10,285 bases of DNA, taken from assembly GCA_038241095.1 (NCBI GenBank), contig JBBRGB010000123.1, positions 1 to 10,285 of the forward strand, written 5' to 3'. The notes beneath the pieces were generated by a model. That model was not told the origin of the DNA. It ran no database searches and saw nothing but the letters and a program-made list of their open reading frames with translations. This DNA is from JBBDMX01 sp038241095. Lineage in GTDB: Bacteria > Planctomycetota > Phycisphaerae > Phycisphaerales > Phycisphaeraceae. Every line of letters begins with the position of its first letter. The first letter of the stretch is position 1. Positions 4,797-10,285 of this stretch are shown here, piece by piece. Made by a program: the position numbers and the translations under genes.

Positions 4797-6572
4797 ATGA
4801 TGGCAGGCACGATCGCAGGGACGCCAAATCGCTGGCGGGTGGCGGCGATGGAGGGGCACGAGGCTGATGAGGCCGCTTGCGCCCGGCTGATGCGCGAGTT
4901 GGGCGTGCCGGCGGTGGTGGCGAAATTGCTCTGCCGCCGGGAACTCACCGACCCGGAACTGGCGAAAAAGTTTCTCGCCCCCAAGCTCAAGCATCTGCAT
5001 GACCCCGCCCTGCTGCCGGGCATCGACGTCGCGGCCGATCGCATCCTGCGGGCCATCGCCGCCAAGCAAAAAATCGTCATCTACGGCGATTACGATGTCG
5101 ATGGCATCACCGCCTCGGCCATCCTGTGGCACATCCTGCGCGCCTTGGACGCCCAAGTCGTCACCTACGTCCCCCACCGCTTAGAAGAGGGCTACGGCCT
5201 CAACAGCCAGGCCATCGAAATGCTGGCCAACGAGCATGCCCAGCCGCTGATCGTCAGCGTCGATTGCGGCATCACCGCCGTCGAACCGGCGTTGGTGGCC
5301 CGGGGGCTGGGCGTCGATCTGATCATCACCGATCACCACGAGTTTGATCCCGCGGCCCTGCCCGACGCGGCCGCCTTGGTACACCCGCGATTGCCCGGCT
5401 CACGCTACCCCTTTGGCCAACTCTGCGGCGCGGGCGTGGCTTTCAAACTCGCCTGGCACATCGCCCGCAAGCATTCCGCCAGCGAGCAACTGCCCGAAAC
5501 GCTGCGAAATCTGATGCTCGATCTGCTTTCGTTGGCGGCCTTGGGAACCATTGCCGACATCGTGCCCCTGGTCGATGAAAACCGCGTGCTGGCGACGTTT
5601 GGCCTGGGGCAGATCAAGCGCACCGGCATCATCGGGTTGAATGCTCTGATCGACGCCTCGCGCCTGCGCGACGAGAGCATCGACGCCTACCATGTGGGGT
5701 TTGTTCTTGGGCCGCGCTTAAACGCCTGTGGCCGCATGGGCCACGCCAAGGAGGCGGTGCAACTGCTGACGACGGCCAACGCCCAGGAGGCCGGTGAGAT
5801 CGCAAAATACCTTTCGCGGGAGAACGACAATCGCCGCGCCACGGAGCGTCAGATCGCCGAGGAAGCCACCGCGATGGTGAGCGAAGCGGGTTATGACGAT
5901 GACGCTTGCCGGGCGATTGTGTTGGCCAAGGAAGGTTGGCACGCGGGGGTGGTGGGCATCGTGGCCTCGCGGATGGTCGAGCGATTTCGTCGGCCCGCGG
6001 TGGTGCTGGCGATCACCGACGGCGAGGCGCACGGCTCGGCGCGGAGCATCGACGGCTTCTCGATCCACGAGGCTTTCGCCGCCTGTTCGGAGCATCTGAC
6101 GAAGTGGGGCGGCCACGCCATGGCCGCGGGCTTGCGACTCGATGCCAATCATGTCGAGGCTTTCCGCAACGCCATGCTGGAGTATGTCAACGCCCGGCTG
6201 ACGCCGGAGGATTTGACCGCCATCGTTGAGGTCGATCTGCCATGCGCCATGGAGGACGTGTCGCTGGAGGTCTTCGAGCAGTTGCGGCGGTTGGCTCCGT
6301 TTGGGCGTGGAAATCCGACACCGGTGCTGATGTTGCGGAATGTGCGCTTGACGCATGCGCCGATGCGCATGGGCCAGCGTGGCCGGCACTTGAGTTTGAC
6401 GTTGGGGGACCACCAGCGTGCGGTGCGGGCGGTCTGGTTTGGCGCGGGCGATCAGGCGGAGCAACTGGCCGCGGGGATGAGTTTGGATGTGGCCTTTGAG
6501 CCCAAGGTTTCGACGTGGCAGGGGCGCAAGCGCGTGGAGTTGCATGTATGCGATGTGCGCCCGGCGCGGTGA
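4797..6572 (+). CDS. recJ: Single-stranded-DNA-specific exonuclease RecJ
   Basis: The 591-residue product is a 5'-3' single-strand DNA exonuclease of the DHH phosphoesterase superfamily. The family acts in RecF-pathway recombination, mismatch repair and base-excision repair. Family motifs appear in order: IYGDYDVDGITAS (95-107, DYDVDG), VDCGIT (155-160), TDHHEF (178-183, the DHH motif), VHPR, LGTIADIVPLVDENR, GPRLNACGRMGHA (305-317), WHAGVVGIVASR (381-392) and the DHHA1 signature GGHAMAAG (438-445). A C-terminal OB-like part follows, with APFGRGNPTPVL (500-511). Metal-binding Asp and His residues are intact and the length is typical. The frame extends upstream to ATG 4728, but that extension would translate hairpin repeat A1. 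The start at 4797 (or the adjacent ATG at 4800) is therefore preferred, with GGA 4 nt upstream. A type A repeat follows the stop, then anmK. Confidence 0.95.
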   Translation: MMAGTIAGTPNRWRVAAMEGHEADEAACARLMRELGVPAVVAKLLCRRELTDPELAKKFLAPKLKHLHDPALLPGIDVAADRILRAIAAKQKIVIYGDYDVDGITASAILWHILRALDAQVVTYVPHRLEEGYGLNSQAIEMLANEHAQPLIVSVDCGITAVEPALVARGLGVDLIITDHHEFDPAALPDAAALVHPRLPGSRYPFGQLCGAGVAFKLAWHIARKHSASEQLPETLRNLMLDLLSLAALGTIADIVPLVDENRVLATFGLGQIKRTGIIGLNALIDASRLRDESIDAYHVGFVLGPRLNACGRMGHAKEAVQLLTTANAQEAGEIAKYLSRENDNRRATERQIAEEATAMVSEAGYDDDACRAIVLAKEGWHAGVVGIVASRMVERFRRPAVVLAITDGEAHGSARSIDGFSIHEAFAACSEHLTKWGGHAMAAGLRLDANHVEAFRNAMLEYVNARLTPEDLTAIVEVDLPCAMEDVSLEVFEQLRRLAPFGRGNPTPVLMLRNVRLTHAPMRMGQRGRHLSLTLGDHQRAVRAVWFGAGDQAEQLAAGMSLDVAFEPKVSTWQGRKRVELHVCDVRPAR

Positions 6573-6584
6573 TTGTGCCTGTGA

Positions 6585-6626
6585 ATCCCACGGAAGCCGT
6601 CCCAAGCGACGGCATCTGTGGGCTTG
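6585..6626 (+). repeat. Hairpin repeat, type A (copy A2)
   Basis: A solo copy with CCCACGGAAGCCGTC pairing with GACGGCATCTGTGGG around CCAAGC (stem 6587-6601 with 6608-6622). It starts 12 nt past the recJ stop and ends 36 nt before anmK. It could stop or stabilise the recJ transcript, but no U run follows (CTTGAAGAAG), so a classical terminator role is doubtful. Confidence 0.85.
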
Positions 6627-6662
6627 AAGAAGAAAACTTATCAGACTTCGTATGCTTAATGA

Positions 6663-7808
6663 ATGGATCAATCCCTTTCACGCTGGATCATCGGTTGCAT
6701 GACGGGTACGAGTCTCGACGGGCTGGATGCCGCGTTGGTCGAAGTGCGGGGCCAAGGCTTGGAACTCACCGCTCGGCATGTGGCGATGGTGTCAGAGCCT
6801 CTGGGCTCGCTGCGGGAAGCTTTGGCAAAACTGGGGCGGGGCGAGCCCGCTGAACCGCTGTTTTACATGCGGGCGGCGCGACAGTTGGGCCAACTGCATG
6901 TCGCGGCCATCGAACGGCTTCTATATGAGACGACTGACTCGGGCCTGCTGCCAGCCCATGACAAAATCGACTTCGTCGTGGCGCATGGCCAGACGATTCA
7001 CCACGCGCCCAATGACCCGGACGGCGGGCTGTCATGGCAACTTTTCGACCCTTGGCCCATCGTGCGCCGGCTGGGCCTGCGGGTCTGCTGCGATCTGCGC
7101 CAAGCCGACCTCATCGCCGGGGGGCAGGGCGCTCCAATCACCCCGCTGGCGGATTGGGTGCTCTATCGTCACCCGCAACATCGCCGGGCCATTGTCAACC
7201 TCGGCGGCATCTGCAACGTCACCCTGTTGCCCACCAGTGACGCATCACCCGACGACATCACCGGCGGGGACATCGGCCCGTGCAACCTGCTGCTCGACGG
7301 TCTAGTCACCCGTGCTTTCCCCGGCCTGACCTACGACCACGACGGCAAACTCGCCGCTAGGGGCGGGGCCACGAGTCTGGTTTATCGCCTAGTGATGCAA
7401 GCGCCCTATTTCACTCGGCTTGAGCCACGCTCGACAGGACGCGAGGAGTTCAACGGGGATTGGCTTGATGATCTGCATCGGGACGCGGGGTTGGAGCCGC
7501 ACGATCTGATTGCCTCGGCCGTCGAAGCCGTGGCGAGGCTCGTTGCCGGGGCGGTGGTGGATAAATGTGATGAGGTGGTGCTGGCCGGGGGCGGGGCGCG
7601 GAATCACGCCTTGGCGCGGGCCATTGCCGATCGTTGCCGGGGGTTGGCGAGCGTAATTCTTTCGGATGATCTGGGTATTCCCGCCACGGCCCGCGAGGCT
7701 ATCGCTTTCGCGGTGCTGGGGGCGTTGTCGGCCGATGGCGTGCCCATCACCTTGCCGCGAATCACCGGTTCAACGAACCCCGGTGTCGGGGGGGTTTGGG
7801 TCGGGTGA
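6663..7808 (+). CDS. anmK: Anhydro-N-acetylmuramic acid kinase
   Basis: The 381-residue cytosolic enzyme converts 1,6-anhydro-N-acetylmuramic acid, ATP and water to N-acetylmuramate 6-phosphate and ADP, opening the anhydro ring during peptidoglycan recycling. Family signatures are present in order: GCMTGTSLDGLDAALV (11-26), AHGQTIHH (107-114), CDLRQADLIAGGQGAPITPLADW (143-165), NLGGICNVTLL (179-189), GGDIGPCNLLLD (201-212, with the presumed catalytic Asp203), STGREEFN (257-264), VLAGGGARNHAL (306-317) and IPATAREAIAFAVLG. DIGPCN has Cys where the family usually has Gly. Length is normal. The ATG at 6663 has no clear ribosome binding site. It follows recJ and repeat A2 on the same strand, and its last 39 bp overlap the 3' end of the opposite-strand lipoprotein gene. 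Confidence 0.94.
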   Translation: MDQSLSRWIIGCMTGTSLDGLDAALVEVRGQGLELTARHVAMVSEPLGSLREALAKLGRGEPAEPLFYMRAARQLGQLHVAAIERLLYETTDSGLLPAHDKIDFVVAHGQTIHHAPNDPDGGLSWQLFDPWPIVRRLGLRVCCDLRQADLIAGGQGAPITPLADWVLYRHPQHRRAIVNLGGICNVTLLPTSDASPDDITGGDIGPCNLLLDGLVTRAFPGLTYDHDGKLAARGGATSLVYRLVMQAPYFTRLEPRSTGREEFNGDWLDDLHRDAGLEPHDLIASAVEAVARLVAGAVVDKCDEVVLAGGGARNHALARAIADRCRGLASVILSDDLGIPATAREAIAFAVLGALSADGVPITLPRITGSTNPGVGGVWVG

Positions 7809-8837
7809 AGTGTCACTTGCGGTGTCACTCCCACCCGCCGGAGCGGGTGGGCTTTCGGGGCGGGTGTTTGCTGTGGCGCGGGGCAGGGGTTCGACACTGA
7901 TCAGCAGCATGGCCTGCACGGGGTGGCCAAAACGCTTCATGGAAAGGATGGTGTCGCCCAGTCGCGGCGGTGGCGCTTTCTTCTCCGGCGTCACTTCTTG
8001 AACCGGTGGCTCGGCTGCGTCGATCACCGCATCTTCAGGGTTCGTCGGGCCGGCTTCATCAGTAACGGTGGTTGGTTCTTCATCAACCATCGGTTCGGCC
8101 ACATCCGGGGCCGGGGGCGGGGGCGGGGGTGGTTCGAGGCCCACCACCAACACCTGCCCCGGCTCCATCGTCACCCGCAAGGCCAAGGCCTCAAACGACT
8201 CGCCATCCAGCGCCTTGACCTGCGGCAAGCGCGGCTCAATGGTCGGCTGGGGAAAATAGTGATGCGGGGTCAACGTCACCACAGGCCCGCCGCCCCCGAC
8301 CGCTTCAACCGACAGGTGAAACTGCAACTGCCCCTTGCCGACCTGCACCATTTCCAAACCGCTGACCGTGGTCATTTCAAACGTCACCGAACCACCGCGC
8401 AAGGGCGGCGAAACGGGCAAGGGTACGGTGCCAGCGGGCATGACGATGCGGTCGCGGTGAACGGCGGGAGCCGCAGGCAGCGTGGCGATGAACTTCTCGA
8501 AATCCTCACCGGCCAGCGTTCCGGCAAAGAGGCCGTTGGCGTGCCAAAGATCGACCTCGGCCATGGCCGGTGTCATGGCGGGCGTGAGGTGTTGACGTGC
8601 CGCGGTCAGTTCGGCCTTGATGGGTAAATCTAGTTGCACCAGTCGCACGAGGTAACGCTGATTCGTCGCTTCCCGTCCAAGCTCGGTTGTGTCCACTTCC
8701 GTTTCACGCGGCGGGGCCATTTCTGACCACGAAGGCAGACCGTCTATCACGGGCTTTGGCGCGCTGGGACAGCCCGCCAGCGACAGCGTCAACCCCAACA
8801 TGGCTGTGAACCACAAGGCTCGCATGGTTTGGTTCAT
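7770..8837 (-). CDS. Proline-rich lipoprotein of unknown function
   Basis: The 355-residue product starts MNQTMRALWF and has a signal peptide ending in the lipobox LAG|C23, so it is predicted to be lipid-anchored. Residues 55-235 look like a folded alpha/beta domain. From 236 comes a run of seven prolines, then an acidic Pro/Asp/Glu/Thr-rich linker (about 243-288). A short block (LGDTILSMKRFGHPVQAMLLISVEPL, 293-318) follows, which may complete the preceding domain, and then a disordered tail (SDTASDTSPDPNPPD). I do not recognise the family. Its ATG overlaps the argD stop (ATGA), so it is probably translated from the argD transcript, although a metabolic link is not obvious. The frame is open upstream to 9074 within argD, but the lipobox fixes the start. 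Its 3' end overlaps anmK tail to tail and contains hairpin 7830-7851. Confidence 0.85.
   Translation of the reverse strand: MNQTMRALWFTAMLGLTLSLAGCPSAPKPVIDGLPSWSEMAPPRETEVDTTELGREATNQRYLVRLVQLDLPIKAELTAARQHLTPAMTPAMAEVDLWHANGLFAGTLAGEDFEKFIATLPAAPAVHRDRIVMPAGTVPLPVSPPLRGGSVTFEMTTVSGLEMVQVGKGQLQFHLSVEAVGGGGPVVTLTPHHYFPQPTIEPRLPQVKALDGESFEALALRVTMEPGQVLVVGLEPPPPPPPAPDVAEPMVDEEPTTVTDEAGPTNPEDAVIDAAEPPVQEVTPEKKAPPPRLGDTILSMKRFGHPVQAMLLISVEPLPRATANTRPESPPAPAGGSDTASDTSPDPNPPDTGVR
7830..7851 (+). repeat. Short hairpin (type C) past the anmK stop
   Basis: CCCACCCG and CGGGTGGG form a perfect 8-bp stem around CCGGAG, followed by CTTTCGG. It lies 21 nt downstream of the anmK stop, where it could terminate or stabilise that transcript, and simultaneously within codons of the lipoprotein tail (PPAPAG). 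Its TCCCAC...GTGGGCTT frame matches the outer arms of the type A repeat. Confidence 0.6.
8107..8132 (+). other. G-run tract with G-quadruplex potential
   Basis: Four runs of four or five G separated by one or two C occur on the plus strand, the template strand of the lipoprotein gene. On the coding strand they encode the seven-proline run. The tract fits the usual G4 pattern, but folding cannot be shown from sequence. Confidence 0.6.
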
Positions 8838-10099
8838 TTGCCGGCGATCACGTTCAACAACACATCCAGGCCGCGATCCAACTCTGCCCTCGTGACGGTC
8901 AACGGCGGCGCAAGGCGCAGCACTACATCCTGCGTGGCATTGATCATCAGCCCGCGCTCCAGACACTTGTTGACGATCTCCCCGCCGGTTTTGAACCACG
9001 CGCCCTTGGCGGTTGGATCGACGACGATGCCCAGGAACAGCCCCTTGCCGCGCGTCTCTTTGACAGCCGGGCAATCCTTGGCGAAGGCATCGACCCGCTG
9101 CTTGACATGCCGACCCATTTGCGTGGCGTGTTGCAAGAGGTTGTCGCGGGCGATGATCTCAAAGATTTTCGTCGCCACCGCCATTGACAGACAGTTGCCG
9201 CCCAGGGTGGTGCCGTGGGCCACGATGCCGTGGTTGTGCTTGGCCTCAAAATACTTGGCAACTTCACGCCGGGCGTTGAGCACCCCCACGGGCAGCCCGC
9301 CGCCGACGCCCTTGGCCAAGGTCATGATGTCGGGCGTGATGTCCCAGTGTTGGTAAGCGAAGTATTTGCCCGTGCGACCGCAGCCGGTCCAGACCTCATC
9401 GCAGATCAGGAGCATGTCGCGGTCATCGCAGAGCTTCCGCAGGCCGGGCAGGTAGCCATCGCCGGGCACGTTGATGCCGCCTTCGCCCTGGATCGGTTCG
9501 ACCATCAAGGCGACGGTGCGGTCGTCGATGGCTTTTTCCATCGCGGCCAGGTCGTTGTAAGGGACGTAGGAAAACCCTTCGAGCAGCGGTGCGTAGCCGT
9601 GGCGGACTTTGTCCTGCCCCGTGGCCATCATGGAGCCAAAGAGTCGGCCATGAAAGCTGTGATGCGTGGTGACGATCTTGTAACGATGTCCGTGTTCGCC
9701 TGGATTGGCCTGCCCGTAGAGCCGTGCGAGTTTGATGGCCGCTTCATTGGCGTCCGAACCGCAGTGGCAGAAGAAGGACTGCCCGTCGAAGCCTGCATTC
9801 GCCAACGCCTCGGCGAAGCGGGTCTGCGGCTCGGTGTGCAGCAGGTTGCCCACATGCCAGAGGGTTTGCGCCTGCTTGGTGATGGCCGCGACAAGTTCGG
9901 GGTGGCAGTGGCCCAAGATTGTGGCCCCGAAACCCGCGAAGAGATCGAGGTATTCCTTGCCATCTGCGTCCCACAGGGTGCAGCCTTCACCACGGGCCAC
10001 GGCGATGGGGTACCGGCCATAGGTGTGGATGAGATAGTCATCATGCCGTTGCATGACGGCTTGGGTGGGGTCGGAGATTGAAACGTCGGCGGTGGTCAT
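8834..10099 (-). CDS. argD: Acetylornithine aminotransferase family protein (class III, PLP)
   Basis: The 421-residue cytosolic PLP enzyme probably converts N-acetylornithine and 2-oxoglutarate to N-acetylglutamate 5-semialdehyde and glutamate in arginine synthesis. Class III aminotransferase signatures are clear: LDLFAGFGATILGHCHPELV (51-70), CGSDANEAAIKLAR (113-126, the cofactor phosphate loop), HHSFHGR (146-152), EPIQGEGGIN (201-210) and LLICDEVWTGCGRTG (230-244, with D234 for the pyridine nitrogen). TLAKGVGGGLPVG follows, with K263 as the Schiff-base lysine, then GTTLGGNCLSMAVA (297-309). A relative acting on another omega-amino acid cannot be excluded, because no other arg genes are nearby. 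The start at 10099 begins MTTADVS. The frame stays open to 10237, but that extension would translate repeat B2. The stop overlaps the lipoprotein start by ATGA. Confidence 0.82.
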   Translation of the reverse strand: MTTADVSISDPTQAVMQRHDDYLIHTYGRYPIAVARGEGCTLWDADGKEYLDLFAGFGATILGHCHPELVAAITKQAQTLWHVGNLLHTEPQTRFAEALANAGFDGQSFFCHCGSDANEAAIKLARLYGQANPGEHGHRYKIVTTHHSFHGRLFGSMMATGQDKVRHGYAPLLEGFSYVPYNDLAAMEKAIDDRTVALMVEPIQGEGGINVPGDGYLPGLRKLCDDRDMLLICDEVWTGCGRTGKYFAYQHWDITPDIMTLAKGVGGGLPVGVLNARREVAKYFEAKHNHGIVAHGTTLGGNCLSMAVATKIFEIIARDNLLQHATQMGRHVKQRVDAFAKDCPAVKETRGKGLFLGIVVDPTAKGAWFKTGGEIVNKCLERGLMINATQDVVLRLAPPLTVTRAELDRGLDVLLNVIAGK

Positions 10100-10131
10100 G
10101 GCGCTGGCTCGTGAATTAAGGCGAATGGATG

Positions 10132-10137
10132 AGTATA
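10132..10137 (-). promoter_or_regulatory. Candidate -10 box of argD
   Basis: On the minus strand TATACT lies 32 nt upstream of the argD ATG, between the gene and the repeat module. No good -35 is seen at 16-18 nt. Weak support. Confidence 0.3.
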
Positions 10138-10176
10138 TCGCGCTGATCGCTGACGCCAGCGCTGCAATGTAATTCC

Positions 10177-10224
10177 CAAGCCCACGGATCAAACTGCGGC
10201 TTTGAGCGGGTTGTTCCGTGGGAT
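10177..10224 (+). repeat. Hairpin repeat, type B (copy B2)
   Basis: It begins CAAGCCCACGGAT and ends TTCCGTGGGAT. CCCACGGA (10181-10188) pairs perfectly with TCCGTGGG (10215-10222). An inner stem (10190-10197 with 10206-10213) has one mismatch and one wobble. It is homologous to B1 at 4654. It lies upstream of argD and is followed 22 nt later by A3. Confidence 0.85.
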
Positions 10225-10246
10225 GCGTCGGTGACATTGGCGGCTC

Positions 10247-10285
10247 ATCCCACAGAAGCCGTCCAAAGAGACGGCATCCGTGGGC
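10247..10285 (+). repeat. Hairpin repeat, type A (copy A3), cut by the window edge
   Basis: CCCACAGAAGCCGTC pairs with GACGGCATCCGTGGG (10249-10263 with 10270-10284) around the loop CAAAGA, a variant of CCAAGC in the other copies. The usual trailing TTG lies outside the window. It forms a B-spacer-A module with B2, as at 4654-4777. Confidence 0.85.

Noticed and set aside
4504..4800. 98-codon plus-strand frame starting MAGHMAIG in the gap before recJ
   Set aside because: It has no ribosome binding site, is not protein-like, and reads through the entire B-spacer-A repeat module.
5718..6671. Minus-strand open frame of 317 codons opposite recJ
   Set aside because: It is antisense to conserved RecJ motifs, crosses repeat A2, and has Arg/His/Gln-rich composition typical of a shadow frame.
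9215..10081. Plus-strand open frame of 288 codons opposite argD
   Set aside because: It is antisense to conserved aminotransferase motifs, with no start signal and no recognisable domain.
10100..10237. 46-residue N-terminal extension of ArgD
   Set aside because: It would translate the type B hairpin and the putative promoter. The typical N-terminus follows the ATG at 10099.
4654..10285. CRISPR array
   Set aside because: The repeats are few, far apart, structured as long hairpins, and differ in core. There is no regular repeat-spacer pattern and there are no cas genes.

Overview
The window looks like chromosomal DNA from a GC-rich member of the PVC group, most likely Planctomycetota and possibly class Phycisphaerae. 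This is an inference from three things. One is a PEP-CTERM protein with a LamG-like fold. The second is a prepilin-like protein with a G|FTLIE processing site and a C-terminal H...FADGHVK motif, a family heavily expanded in Planctomycetota and relatives. The third is the general style of the housekeeping genes. No tRNA, rRNA, transposase, phage gene or CRISPR array is visible.

Layout. Left part, minus strand: the first 24 codons of an exported or membrane-anchored protein run off the left edge (1-72). Next come a clear intrinsic terminator (122-170), a PEP-CTERM protein (242-1093), a 407-bp non-coding gap with promoter and hairpin signals, and a prepilin-like protein (1501-2364). Middle, plus strand: two translationally coupled medium-chain dehydrogenases (2512-4487), a 309-bp gap filled at its right end by a composite hairpin repeat, recJ (4797-6572), a hairpin repeat, and anmK (6663-7808). 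Right part, minus strand: argD (8834-10099) overlaps by ATGA with a proline-rich lipoprotein gene (7770-8837), whose 3' end overlaps the 3' end of anmK. Upstream of argD lies a second composite hairpin repeat that reaches the right edge.

The genes do not form one pathway. They are a mix of DNA repair (RecJ), peptidoglycan recycling (AnmK), arginine biosynthesis (ArgD), redox enzymes of unknown substrate, and envelope or surface proteins. The coupled pairs are the two dehydrogenases, argD with the lipoprotein, and probably recJ with anmK.

The most interesting signal is non-coding. A family of interspersed hairpins has two core types (A and B) that share the same outer arms, CAAGCCCACGGAT and TCCGTGGGAT. 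They occur as a B-spacer-A composite at 4654-4777 and again at 10177-10285, and as a solo A at 6585-6626. A shorter hairpin with similar outer arms sits at 7830-7851. The arrangement resembles REP/BIME elements of enterobacteria, but the sequences are different. A second regulatory signal is a 16-nt motif, GTTGACACGTGTRGGG, shared by the upstream regions of the PEP-CTERM and prepilin-like genes.
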